64,000 nucleotides of DNA from Ignavibacteriota bacterium (GTDB lineage: Bacteria; Bacteroidota; Ignavibacteria; Palsa-1295). The translations under genes and the position numbers were made by a program. Location: positions 27,155-91,154 of the forward strand of contig PLYO01000037.1 in NCBI GenBank assembly GCA_003151825.1, in the 5' to 3' direction. The notes below the pieces were generated by a model that was not told the origin of the DNA, searched no databases, and saw only the letters and a list, made by a program, of their open reading frames with translations. Shown piece by piece: positions 26,911 through 35,616 of the stretch (positions are counted from its first letter, which is position 1; every line of letters begins with the position of its first letter).

Positions 26911-28011
26911 TTATTTCTGCGCTTTCCAGATAACGATGATCGCGCCGGCAAAGAAAAGAAAATTCGCGAGCCATGCGGTGAAGAAGGGTGGCGCTTCGCC
27001 GGTGTAGCCGAACGCCTGAAAGACTTTCGAAAAGCTTAGATACACGAATGCGATTGCGATGGCAATCGAAAACTCGAAACTCAAACCGCTGCGCTTTTTC
27101 TTCGAGGCGAAGGGTACGCCAAAGAGGACAACAATGATCGAAGCAAAGGCCAGAGCGTATTTGCTTTGGTAATCCACTTGATCCTTCGCCACGTCCTGTC
27201 CCGATCGCCGCTTGAGCGCGATGCGGTTGGCAAGCTCGGGGTTCGTCATCTCGTCCATTTTGAGGAGTTGGTCTTTGAGTTCGCGGGGCGTGAAGCTGAA
27301 TCGCATAAAACTTTCCATGCTGGAAAGCTGCCGCGTGATTTCCGCGCTCGTATCGGTGCGGAACGTGCGCTCGGTCGCGTTCGTCAGATGCCACGCATTG
27401 CGCGAAGTGTCCCAGGTCATGACGGAACCGTCGGTGCGGCTTGTCATGTGCGTAATATCCTTGGGGTCGAAATTCTGGATCGAGACTTTCATGCCGCGCT
27501 TTTGAACCCAGGAATAATCGGCCATCGAAACCAAGCGTGTGGGAGCATCCTGAAGGTAGAGATCCATTTGCTGGCTGCTGATGAGGTCTTCCTTCTCGTA
27601 GTCGCGGATAATTTCCTCGACTTTGACATTGGCTCTCGGCAAAATCCAGCCATTAAAATACACTGCGGCCATGCATACGATCGTCGAGGAAACGACGAAC
27701 GGCGCCATCAGCCGATAAAGCGAAATCCCGCCGGAACGCATGGCCACGATTTCGCTCGCCATCGACATGCGGCCCACCGCGAAGAGTGAGCCGAGCAGGA
27801 GGCACACCGGCAAAATAAGCGCGATGATCTGCGGAGTAAAATTGATGTAATACTCTAATACGATATGAAACGGGACGTTGTGATCGAGAAACTTATCGAG
27901 CTTCTCCATGAGATCGACCGCGATGTAAATGACGATAAACCCCGCCATCGAGACGAGCGCGGCGGTGAAAAACTGCCGGAGCACATAGCGGTCGAGAAGT
28001 TTGATATGCAA
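26911..28011 (-). CDS. LptF/LptG-family permease
   Basis: A 366-aa protein with a TTG start at 28011. Three N-terminal membrane segments (res ~15-120) with LLDRYVLRQFF at the start, a periplasmic beta-jellyroll-like region (~125-270) and three C-terminal membrane segments match the YjgP/YjgQ (LptF/G) family. These proteins extract lipopolysaccharide from the inner membrane with the LptB ATPase. No second family member is adjacent. LptF versus LptG cannot be decided from sequence alone. Confidence 0.85.
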   Translation of the reverse strand: MHIKLLDRYVLRQFFTAALVSMAGFIVIYIAVDLMEKLDKFLDHNVPFHIVLEYYINFTPQIIALILPVCLLLGSLFAVGRMSMASEIVAMRSGGISLYRLMAPFVVSSTIVCMAAVYFNGWILPRANVKVEEIIRDYEKEDLISSQQMDLYLQDAPTRLVSMADYSWVQKRGMKVSIQNFDPKDITHMTSRTDGSVMTWDTSRNAWHLTNATERTFRTDTSAEITRQLSSMESFMRFSFTPRELKDQLLKMDEMTNPELANRIALKRRSGQDVAKDQVDYQSKYALAFASIIVVLFGVPFASKKKRSGLSFEFSIAIAIAFVYLSFSKVFQAFGYTGEAPPFFTAWLANFLFFAGAIIVIWKAQK

Positions 28012-28163
28012 GGAAGAGGTAAGAAGTAAGAGGTAAGAAGTAAGAATTATCTGAATGATTAGAATTAAAAGTTTAGAATGAAAGTTTCCTATTCAGCGGA
28101 TCGAACGAGTGTTAGATTCCTTAATTTTTTTCTCTTACTTCTTACCTCTTACTTCTTACCTTG
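28012..28163. repeat. ~150-nt element with inverted purine-rich ends
   Basis: AAGAGGTAAGAAGTAAG-type repeats at 28012-28047 are mirrored as CTTACTTCTTACC-type repeats at 28133-28162. The element fills the gap between the divergent LptF/G and lipoate-ligase genes and touches both start codons. A single half copy lies at 40974-41006. Confidence 0.75.
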
Positions 28164-28919
28164 TCTTTCTGGCTCATCGAAGAAGATTTCGATCGATCCG
28201 GCACGCGCCACATGGCGCGCGACGAGCAGCTTGCCCGCGAGCGCATCGAGCAACCGGAATTGCCGAGTGTGCTCCGTTTATACTCCTGGCAGCCTCCTGC
28301 GGTTTCGATCGGATTTCAACAGAAGATGGAATCCATCGATTTGGATGCCTGCCGCAGAGCGGGAGTGGATGTCGTCCGTCGCCCGACGGGCGGCCGCGCC
28401 GTGCTCCACAAAAACGAGCTAACCTACGCTATAATAACACGCACCTCGCCCGCCGATGGACTCTATGCCGTCCACAACAAAATTGTAACGGCCCTCCTTA
28501 CGTCCATTTCGTCCCTTGCGTCGCTTGGTGAATTTGCACAGCTTTTGGTAACACCTCGCAACGGAGCATCGCAAAAAACCGCGCAGCCGCTCGCATGCTT
28601 TGCCAGCGCGGCACGGCATGAAGTGACGTGGCACGGAAGAAAAGTTATCGGCTCCGCGCAGCGAAGATTCGGCGAAATTGTATTGCAGCATGGCTCGATT
28701 CTGCTCACGCGCGATCATCTTCAATTGCCGGAATTGCTTGCGCTGAGTGAACCGGAACGCCTGCTTATGCGCGAAACGCTCGAACGCGAGACGGCTACGC
28801 TTGCCAATGTATTTGGCCGGAGCATCTCCATCGCGGAATGCGCGGGGACGATTCGCGCCCATTTTGTAGAACAAATCGAGACACTAAGCATGGGTGATCG
28901 AGCGTTCTCCCTTGCGTGA
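28161..28919 (+). CDS. Lipoate-protein ligase A / octanoyltransferase family
   Basis: A 252-aa protein, TTG start at 28161 at the edge of the repeat. Family motifs are RRPTGGRAVLH (73-83), the cysteine segment LACFAS (~146-151) and GRKVIGSAQRR (~157-167). It attaches lipoyl or octanoyl groups to the lipoyl domains of 2-oxoacid dehydrogenases or the glycine cleavage H protein. The CFAS-type cysteine resembles LipM-like octanoyltransferases, so ligase versus transferase is open. The next gene overlaps the stop codon by 4 nt. Confidence 0.88.
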   Translation: MSFWLIEEDFDRSGTRHMARDEQLARERIEQPELPSVLRLYSWQPPAVSIGFQQKMESIDLDACRRAGVDVVRRPTGGRAVLHKNELTYAIITRTSPADGLYAVHNKIVTALLTSISSLASLGEFAQLLVTPRNGASQKTAQPLACFASAARHEVTWHGRKVIGSAQRRFGEIVLQHGSILLTRDHLQLPELLALSEPERLLMRETLERETATLANVFGRSISIAECAGTIRAHFVEQIETLSMGDRAFSLA

Positions 28920-29275
28920 CTCGTCTGACGCTACTTTGCCTCGTAGTTTTTGCCATTTTATTTGCCGGCTGCCGGGAGGTTTTTCCCGCGCGTGATATTC
29001 ATACATCCTCCGCGCCGGATATTTCGCGCCTCGTGCTGAAAAACGGAACGGTCGTCGTGTTCAACGCGGACTTTGGATGGTATAACCGGCAAATGGGGAC
29101 TATCGAGGGCATGACCGCCGATAGCCAGCATGTGGAATATCATCTTATCGAGATCAATAAGGTCGAGACCGTCCGCGGGTATTCGATTTTTGCGGCCGTT
29201 TTAGCAGGAGCGGCGTTGATTGGAACGGTGATTTATCTGATCGCGAACCTGCTAACGCATTTGATGTTTTTGTGA
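28916..29275 (+). CDS. Small lipoprotein with C-terminal membrane segment
   Basis: A 119-aa product, GTG start overlapping the stop of the lipoate ligase gene (GTGA), so translationally coupled. Lipobox LFAGC (Cys19), a short beta domain (LVLKNGTVVVFNADFG) and a strongly hydrophobic segment near residues 92-117. Function not recognised. Confidence 0.65.
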   Translation: MTRLTLLCLVVFAILFAGCREVFPARDIHTSSAPDISRLVLKNGTVVVFNADFGWYNRQMGTIEGMTADSQHVEYHLIEINKVETVRGYSIFAAVLAGAALIGTVIYLIANLLTHLMFL

Positions 29276-29431
29276 AGCACGGAAATTTGTCCTCGCGTGT
29301 CTCCATCCGAAGCGAAATTGTGTCTTATCCGGCAACCTGAATGAAATGATAACGAGCAGAGCCTTGTTTGAGTAATTCCTTGCTCTTGCACTCAATAAGC
29401 TATAACTACCTCCGTTCGAACGCCGTACCAC

Positions 29432-30244
29432 ATGAAGTTTTCTATTCTTTTTCGCCGAATCCGCAAGGGTCTGGTCGTTTTCATTCCGCTGGCATTGCTG
29501 GCGGGATATTCAGTTCATAAGGCCACTGGGTATGTCTTTGGTATCACTGGAGCATCGACCATTGGTTGTAGTAGCGGCGGCGGGTGCCACGGATCACAAT
29601 CGAGTACCACGGTCGTCAAAATTTACACGGCAGCGCCACAAATTGTTGCCGGACAGACCTACGTGTTCAGCCTATCCGTTGCAAATCCCTCGGAGCTTGG
29701 AGCCGGATGCGACATTTCAGTCGATAAGGGCGGAAAGCTTGCCTTAAATGGCTCTAACTCGGGGCTTCAGTCCTCCAGTGGGGAGTTGACTCATTACCCA
29801 GGAGCGCGCACGTTTACCGGCGGTAGCGCGGTCTGGACATTCCAATATACCGCTCCCAAGACGGTTGGCGTCGCGCATATCTATGCCGCCGGCAATGCCG
29901 TTAATTTGGATGGAAGAGCAGACGCGGGAGACCATTGGAATACTACGGTTTATCCCGTCACTGTTGTCAGCGCCGGTGTAGAGTCTAGCGATAAGGTTGA
30001 GAGCAGCATCAGCATTTCGCCGAATCCTTCCCGTGGGCGAATCACGATTTCAACCCCGGCACTATCCGGGCCGGCCGCAATCGAAGTATCGGATGCGGCA
30101 GGCAGAACGGTTTTCAGCGAGACGGTTATGATGGGAACGGAAACGCCGCTCGATCTTTCTCATCTGCAGAATGGGTCGTATTTTCTTCAGGTTCGCCCGC
30201 GCGAGGGACAGTCCTTCACGCGGAGCATTGTCATCGAGAAGTAA
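29432..30244 (+). CDS. Secreted T9SS-sorted protein, choice-of-anchor V type
   Basis: A 270-aa product with a signal peptide, then the Cys-rich motif IGCSSGGGCHGSQ (res ~44-56), a beta domain with the GHYP-like segment THYPGARTFTG, and a T9SS type A sorting tail (ISPNPSRGR, GRTVFSE, NGSYFLQV). The Cys/His pattern near the N-terminus is typical of the choice-of-anchor V domain found in Bacteroidota secreted proteins. It may bind haem or metal, but no complete CxxCH is present. Confidence 0.78.
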   Translation: MKFSILFRRIRKGLVVFIPLALLAGYSVHKATGYVFGITGASTIGCSSGGGCHGSQSSTTVVKIYTAAPQIVAGQTYVFSLSVANPSELGAGCDISVDKGGKLALNGSNSGLQSSSGELTHYPGARTFTGGSAVWTFQYTAPKTVGVAHIYAAGNAVNLDGRADAGDHWNTTVYPVTVVSAGVESSDKVESSISISPNPSRGRITISTPALSGPAAIEVSDAAGRTVFSETVMMGTETPLDLSHLQNGSYFLQVRPREGQSFTRSIVIEK

Positions 30245-30264
30245 TGCTTGCGCAGAGCGGGAAG

Positions 30265-31470
30265 CTATTTCACCAACAGGATCGGAATTTGCTGCGAGCG
30301 GCCACTTGTTTGCACAACGCACTCGTACATTCCCGGCGGCAAGCCTGTAGGCTTGTCCCATATAAAGGAATGCTCACCGGCAGCGAGTTCGCCCGAAAAA
30401 ATCTGCACCACTTCCGAGCCGAGCAGATTGAAGATTGTAACTTCCGCCGCTCCGCTCTCATCGGATGAGAAATTAATAGTCGTCGATTGCGTAAATGGAT
30501 TTGGATATGCGGCAATAGAGTTGGCCGTGGCCGCGACGGGCGCCACGCCGTCCGGGATGGGATCTGCGGCATTCATTTCCGCGAGCTTTCTTTCGTAAAC
30601 ACCCAAGCCCGTCCCGGCAAAAAGATTGGTTCCGTCCGTCGCAAAGGAATAGACGGGCGTGAAAGGCGGTAAGCTGTCATTGACCCATAACCAGTTCGTG
30701 CCGTTGTTCAGCGAAAGAAAAACGCCGCTGTCCGTTCCGGCAAAAAGTTTCGAGCCCGCTGTTTGAAGCGCATAAATATTGGGGCTGGTCAAGCCATTAT
30801 TGATGGGATTCCACGTTGAGCCGTTATCGTTGGAATGAAAAACGCCGCTGCCATACGTCCCGGCAAAAAGACCGGCGCCGTTTACCATAAGGGCATTGAC
30901 GTCCGTACCGGAAAAGGGATCATTAAGTTCGTTCCAGGTCATGCCGTTGTCGGTAGAAAGAGAAACGCCTACGCCTCCGGCAAAAAGATTCGTTCCGGTC
31001 GCGGCAAGCGCAAAAGTATTGTCGAAGTCATTCGATGACGTCCAGTTGGCTCCGCCATTGCCGGAGAAAAAAACGCCGTTGTCCGTCCCCGCAACGATAT
31101 TCGGACCGCTCATGGCTACGGCATAGACATACTGGCCGCCCATGCCGGCGGTGTCGTAAAACCAGTTTTGGCCGTAGTTATTCGTGGAATAAACGCCGTC
31201 CGAGGCTCCCGCGAAAAGATTAGTTCCATTTACGATAAGCGACTGGATATAGGCGGGCGAGAGGCCTATCGGCGTCCAAAGTGTATCTCCGATCCATTGA
31301 TAAACGCCGTTATAGCCACCCGCCAAGAGATTCGTATCGATCAGAGCAATCGCGTCGATTTCTTTTCCATCCGTGGGCGGCCCATTCGTGGAAACCCATT
31401 GGCTTCTGGCGCCGGACGCGAAGAAAACAATTGTAAGAACCGCAGCGATGAGAACGAGTTTCCGTTTCAT
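30265..31470 (-). CDS. Secreted T9SS-sorted beta-propeller (sialidase/Ycf48-like)
   Basis: The ATG at 31470 (MKRKLVLIAAVLTIVFF...) is preferred to an upstream TTG. The 401-aa product has a signal peptide ending GARSQ, then six to seven blades repeating the pattern NLFAG(T/G)xxGVF-S-NGGxNW, typical of VPS10/BNR-like propellers. The C-terminal T9SS type A domain starts at AAYPNPFTQ and ends IPILLVK. Likely a surface binding protein. It faces the upstream T9SS gene tail to tail. Confidence 0.82.
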   Translation of the reverse strand: MKRKLVLIAAVLTIVFFASGARSQWVSTNGPPTDGKEIDAIALIDTNLLAGGYNGVYQWIGDTLWTPIGLSPAYIQSLIVNGTNLFAGASDGVYSTNNYGQNWFYDTAGMGGQYVYAVAMSGPNIVAGTDNGVFFSGNGGANWTSSNDFDNTFALAATGTNLFAGGVGVSLSTDNGMTWNELNDPFSGTDVNALMVNGAGLFAGTYGSGVFHSNDNGSTWNPINNGLTSPNIYALQTAGSKLFAGTDSGVFLSLNNGTNWLWVNDSLPPFTPVYSFATDGTNLFAGTGLGVYERKLAEMNAADPIPDGVAPVAATANSIAAYPNPFTQSTTINFSSDESGAAEVTIFNLLGSEVVQIFSGELAAGEHSFIWDKPTGLPPGMYECVVQTSGRSQQIPILLVK

Positions 31471-31753
31471 GGTCGTCAAGGTTTTTAAGTTATCATTCGC
31501 GAGGGCACATTCCCCCTCTATTTAAAACGCACAGGGTCGCTCAAGTTACAAAATAATCTTTGGTTCGAGGCAATATTATTAGCACATCGTCGAAATTGCC
31601 ACCTGAGCCTGCGCCACTATCTCTCCAGAAATCCTGACCAGGATTTTGAACGAATGCTCTCTGTCATAAGGTTCGCGATCAAATAACCGCCCGCTTTGGG
31701 GAGTGATTACCCTCGTTTGCAAGTTTATTCGCTCAATTACATAAACTTTAGCC

Positions 31754-32428
31754 ATGTCGCACTCAAATTTTCCACCCTCCGATTTGCAAATCAAGACGTT
31801 TCAAATTCAAAACAGCACGGACGAACAGGCTGTCAACGAATTCCTCGCGGGTAAAACCGTCCGGCATTGGTCGGCAAGTTTCGCACCGGGGAACACGCTG
31901 CCATCGGTGGATGGCTCGCCCATCGTGCTCGGAGTGTGGAACGTTTTCGTCGCGTATGAGAATCGTCCGCCAACGGAAAGCAGACCCGCACCTTCATTGG
32001 ATCGCTCTCGGCAAAGCTACGCGAACGGCGAACCGATTAGAAAATACTCCTCACAAGGTGGTGACAAGCCGAGCCTTAATCCTCGCCAGAGTGTATCCGC
32101 ACCCAGAGCAGAAAAAGCAATCGTGGAAGATTACAAGCCTCAGGTTGCCGATCAGGATTTTCCGCTCTTCGACGCCGTCCGAAAATGGCGCAATACCCGC
32201 GCGCGCGAAGCGCGGGTCAAGCCTTATAGCTTCTTCAATAACCGGCAGCTCGAAGAGCTGGTGACCGCAAAACCGGCAGACACCGATGCGATGCGCGCTA
32301 TCGTGACAGACATGGAACCGGGAATCTGGGATAAGTACCATACCGAACTCCTCGCATTCCTCGATACCGCCCGCGCGACAAATGGCATGACGGCAGAAGT
32401 GGAAGCCACGCCGGAAGCAGTCGCTTGA
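31754..32428 (+). CDS. HRDC-domain protein
   Basis: A 224-aa protein. The N-terminal ~60 residues (KTFQIQNSTDEQAVNEFLAG, VLGVWNVFVAYE) form a small alpha/beta unit seen before HRDC domains in Bacteroidota. A Ser/Pro/Arg-rich linker follows. The HRDC domain (~135-210: FPLFDAVRKWRNTRAREARV, SFFNNRQLEELV) is a nucleic-acid-binding helical bundle otherwise found in RecQ helicases and RNase D. No helicase domain is attached. The 3' end overlaps the next gene. Confidence 0.78.
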   Translation: MSHSNFPPSDLQIKTFQIQNSTDEQAVNEFLAGKTVRHWSASFAPGNTLPSVDGSPIVLGVWNVFVAYENRPPTESRPAPSLDRSRQSYANGEPIRKYSSQGGDKPSLNPRQSVSAPRAEKAIVEDYKPQVADQDFPLFDAVRKWRNTRAREARVKPYSFFNNRQLEELVTAKPADTDAMRAIVTDMEPGIWDKYHTELLAFLDTARATNGMTAEVEATPEAVA

Positions 32429-32772
32429 TACGGGAAAATCCTGAAATCGCCCGCGCCCTGCTCGATGCGCTCTCCGACGAGCCTGCGTTGCAGCATGAAC
32501 TCACGTTCTATTCGACATTTGCGCAGAAAACGTTTCTGCTCATGCAGCGCAAAGGGCCGTCCGCCGAAGGCTACGACCGCCTGCAACAATCCTTCCGGGA
32601 CGCCGTAGAGCAAGTGCGCGCTATTCTCGCCAAAGCCAGAGAACATGGCTACGCCGGCGCCACGGATGATCGCTCATACGTGGAGGAATTCCTCGAAATT
32701 TCTCCGGCGGGAATGGCTAAACTGATGGACCTCATGCGCGATCTGGCGCGAATAAAGCAGAGTACGCAGTAA
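32425..32772 (+). CDS. Small helical protein of unknown function
   Basis: A 115-aa product, probable TTG start overlapping the preceding stop codon (TTGA), so coupled to the HRDC gene. Predicted almost entirely alpha-helical (LLDALSDEPALQHELTF, FRDAVEQVRAILAKAREHG). No recognised family. Twenty nt upstream of the RsbW-like gene, so a three-gene operon is likely. Confidence 0.6.
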   Translation: MIRENPEIARALLDALSDEPALQHELTFYSTFAQKTFLLMQRKGPSAEGYDRLQQSFRDAVEQVRAILAKAREHGYAGATDDRSYVEEFLEISPAGMAKLMDLMRDLARIKQSTQ

Positions 32773-32792
32773 GCACTCATTTCACAAAAATC

Positions 32793-33194
32793 ATGGATCA
32801 TTTGCTGATACCGGGCAGATTAGATGAGCTGGAGCAAGTTCACGAATGGACGCGCCGGCAGCTCGATAGCGCCGATGTGCCGTCCGATCTCCGGCATAAC
32901 GTGCTGCTCGCGCTTTCGGAATGCGTGACGAATGCCATACGGCATGGCTGCAAGGAATGCCGCACGAGCAAGGTCAAGCTCGAATGCAAAACCAGCGACC
33001 ACGAAATCGCCTTTACCGTGCGCGACCGAGGCGCCGGCTTCACGCCCGAACTCGTCCCCGACCCAACGAATGGCCCGTTTCTTCACCGTCCCGGCGGACG
33101 CGGCGTATATCTCCTGAAAGCGCTCACTTCGGATTCCTCCATCGAATCCTCCCGCGATGGAACCAGCGTGACGTTTCGGTTTCGGTGGAAATAG
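32793..33194 (+). CDS. RsbW-like anti-sigma factor serine kinase
   Basis: A 133-aa GHKL ATPase. The N-box is LALSECVTNAIRHG (Glu43, Asn47), the G1 box RDRGAGF, and the G2 region GGRGVYLL. This matches HATPase_c_2 proteins such as RsbW/SpoIIAB-like kinases, which phosphorylate an anti-anti-sigma factor and bind a sigma factor. No anti-anti-sigma partner is adjacent. It closes the small operon that starts with the HRDC gene. Confidence 0.85.
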   Translation: MDHLLIPGRLDELEQVHEWTRRQLDSADVPSDLRHNVLLALSECVTNAIRHGCKECRTSKVKLECKTSDHEIAFTVRDRGAGFTPELVPDPTNGPFLHRPGGRGVYLLKALTSDSSIESSRDGTSVTFRFRWK

Positions 33195-33248
33195 TTAACG
33201 AGCAATCGTGATGCAACCTATTTTTATCAGAATACTGTTAATTTCATC

Positions 33249-34667
33249 ATGAGTGTCAAACAGGAAATAATAGCCTTGATCGACGAACTGCCTGAAGAGG
33301 CGACCAACATCGTTAAATTCGAAATACCAAGGATAAGAAGTATCTTTTTCGCATTGCTCGCAAGCTTGACGATCACGTCAGGCTTGCGGGCACAATACCG
33401 CTGGCATGTTGTCTTGTCTGATCGGGTGGACACAATGTTTTATCGTGGTATCACAAGCATTTCGTGCAATGGAGAGAATTGCATTGCGACGGGGGTCATC
33501 TATGCTCCGGGAGTCGGCGATTCGAATGTAATTCTTTGCAGCCATGATGGGGGGGTATCCTGGTCGCCCGTCGCAGCAGGAATCCCGCAATGGATGTACA
33601 CGGGGGGTAAGCAGGGCCTTTATTATGATGCTTCGCAACAAATCGACTCTTTGAATGCGGTAGTGGCCGACGTACACGGCTTCGTATTAACTACCCATGA
33701 CGGTTGGAAAACATGGCGTGTTGATAGCAGCGAGAAGGGTAACATCTACAGTGTTAATTTTGCCAATGTCTCCGAAGGTATGATGCAAGCCCCGTTTGGC
33801 TTCTACTGGACTACTGTCGATTCGGGTAACGATTGGCGAGGCGAGGTGTTTGATAATGGTGTCGCAACCTATTCTTACGGCAATAGTATGTTTCGTTTGT
33901 TTAACTCTCCTAACGAGATTTTTACTACGCATAATAATTGGAATTCGTGGGACACCACGTATATCGCATCCAATGGGCCGCTCGCGGATACGAGTTTTCA
34001 TTCTTATGCTTTTTTCTTTGGCTCGGGAGATACGCTCGCCATTGAAGGGTGGCGATGGAAGGACAGTACCGACTTCCATGCTTCATTGGCAATGGCTCTC
34101 TCCACGGATTTCGGCGCCCACTGGAATGAATTATCGGTGCCGCGAAATAATGGTATCTACTTCGGAGCTTACGCTATTCAGTTATCGTTAGACTGGAAGC
34201 ACATGGTCATGGCTGGCAACGATTCTGTTGGACGGATCGTCCAAAGCTTCGATGGCGGCGCGCATTGGGAATGCGACACGGTTCCATTAAGCAGCGGAAT
34301 CCCTTACCATAACGTTATGCCGTTTGCCGTAACGGGCTCCGGGCGCTTACTCGCCGGAATTGTCGATGATAGTGGCTTTTTGGGATCCTCTTCGCTCGTA
34401 TTTCTGGAACCGGTTCCTTCAAGCGTTCGCGCACCGGTAATTTCACAGGAGGCTTTCACGATTTTCCCCAATCCTGCGACGAGCGAAATACAAATTTCAT
34501 CGATTGCGGGAAATATTTCCATTCTCGATCCGCTTGGCCGAAGTTATGAAGTTCCCGTTTTGTCGGGCGAGGACGCCCGACCCACGCGACTTGATGTTTC
34601 CTCGCTTCCGTGGGGTGTATATTTCATAAGCGATGGCACGAGCCGGACAAAATTTGTGAAAGAATAG
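33249..34667 (+). CDS. T9SS-sorted propeller-like protein with a chimeric N-terminus
   Basis: A 472-aa product. The first ~18 residues (MSVKQEIIALIDELPEEA) resemble the start of small antitoxin-type proteins, not a signal peptide. A hydrophobic signal-like segment follows immediately (IFFALLASLTITSGLRAQ, ~31-48). No ATG or GTG lies between them, so the ATG at 33249 seems to be the real start, or the gene lost its own. The body has BNR/sialidase-like repeats (SHDGGVSWSPV, TTHDGWKTWRV, DFGAHWNEL). T9SS type A tail: IFPNPATSE ... FVKE. Export is uncertain with this N-terminus. Confidence 0.75.
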   Translation: MSVKQEIIALIDELPEEATNIVKFEIPRIRSIFFALLASLTITSGLRAQYRWHVVLSDRVDTMFYRGITSISCNGENCIATGVIYAPGVGDSNVILCSHDGGVSWSPVAAGIPQWMYTGGKQGLYYDASQQIDSLNAVVADVHGFVLTTHDGWKTWRVDSSEKGNIYSVNFANVSEGMMQAPFGFYWTTVDSGNDWRGEVFDNGVATYSYGNSMFRLFNSPNEIFTTHNNWNSWDTTYIASNGPLADTSFHSYAFFFGSGDTLAIEGWRWKDSTDFHASLAMALSTDFGAHWNELSVPRNNGIYFGAYAIQLSLDWKHMVMAGNDSVGRIVQSFDGGAHWECDTVPLSSGIPYHNVMPFAVTGSGRLLAGIVDDSGFLGSSSLVFLEPVPSSVRAPVISQEAFTIFPNPATSEIQISSIAGNISILDPLGRSYEVPVLSGEDARPTRLDVSSLPWGVYFISDGTSRTKFVKE

Positions 34668-34709
34668 CTGACGGGGGCGAAATAACATTTCGTCCCACAT
34701 GCAACCGCC

Positions 34710-35579
34710 TTATTTTTTCTTCTTCGCGCTCTTTTTCGCCGGCTTTGGTTTGGCTTTCGGTTTTGGCTTTGGCGCGGATTTCTTTTTAGCAGGAGCTTTT
34801 TTCGGAGTCGGCTTTACCTTCGCTTTTGCCGCAGGCTTTTTTGTGGCCTTCGCGGGCTTATCCTTTGACTTTTTCTCTTTTGCCACAGCTTTAGACGCTT
34901 TAGCAGGCTTTGGCTCGGCTTTGGGTTTACCCTTCTGCTTCACGCTCGCGGGAACTTCCTCAATTTCCTCGATCGCGTGTTTAGCTCCGCTCTTTGGAGG
35001 GCGCCCCACGTCAAAGAGCGCCTTTTCCTCGTGCATATCGGGTTCCTCAGGCGCTTCTGAGAAATCGGAGGGTTCGCCATCCATCGGGCTGGGCACCCGC
35101 TTTTGTATCGTGCGGGGCACGAGCGGAACCGGCGGGGTTTTCGAAATGGTCGAGAGATGCCGCGCATTCGGCGCCGCGGCCTTCGTCTCGATAATGAGAT
35201 CGATGAATCGCTTGCGCGGAATGGGAAGTAAAATCTGAAAGCCTTTTTTCGACACTTCGATCGTGAACATATTCTCCGTGTCGTCGCTCTTGATGAGCTT
35301 GACGTTGTAAATCCCATACGGCAGCAGCGGAATTTTGAGCACCGAGCGCGCGGTGCCGAAGGCCGGCATCATCGTCCGCGTGGCCGTCATGCCGAGCACT
35401 TTGAACTCGAGCAGACCCGGCTGAATGCGGTAGCGCACGGCGATCTCGTAGCGAAAGCTCGAAAATTCCTTCGCCGTCTCGAAGGCGAAGGTCATGTACT
35501 CCATGCCCGAAAGTTCCTCGAACACTTTGCCGATGAAACAACGATATTCGACTTCTTTTACTGGTGGTAATGGCTCCAT
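34710..35579 (-). CDS. Unknown domain fused to a histone-H1-like basic tail
   Basis: A 289-aa product. The N-terminal ~125 residues form a beta-rich domain I do not recognise (VEYRCFIGKVFEELSG, LPYGIYNVKLIKSDD, GFQILLPIPRKRF). An acidic linker follows (~165-210). The last ~75 residues are almost only Lys, Ala and Pro (PAKATKKPAAKAKVKP, PKPKPKAKPKPAKKSAKKKK), like the histone H1-type DNA-binding tails of some bacterial proteins. DNA or RNA binding is likely but unproven. It is downstream of hisS on the opposite side of a short repeat. Confidence 0.7.
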   Translation of the reverse strand: MEPLPPVKEVEYRCFIGKVFEELSGMEYMTFAFETAKEFSSFRYEIAVRYRIQPGLLEFKVLGMTATRTMMPAFGTARSVLKIPLLPYGIYNVKLIKSDDTENMFTIEVSKKGFQILLPIPRKRFIDLIIETKAAAPNARHLSTISKTPPVPLVPRTIQKRVPSPMDGEPSDFSEAPEEPDMHEEKALFDVGRPPKSGAKHAIEEIEEVPASVKQKGKPKAEPKPAKASKAVAKEKKSKDKPAKATKKPAAKAKVKPTPKKAPAKKKSAPKPKPKAKPKPAKKSAKKKK

Positions 35580-35616
35580 GGGGAAATTAGGAATGATGAA
35601 TGGTGAATGATAAAAT

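Noticed and set aside
31579-31755. 58-codon frame divergent from the HRDC gene
   Set aside because: Start codon shares the CATG of the HRDC start; composition is unremarkable and no family is recognised. Could be revisited if conserved.
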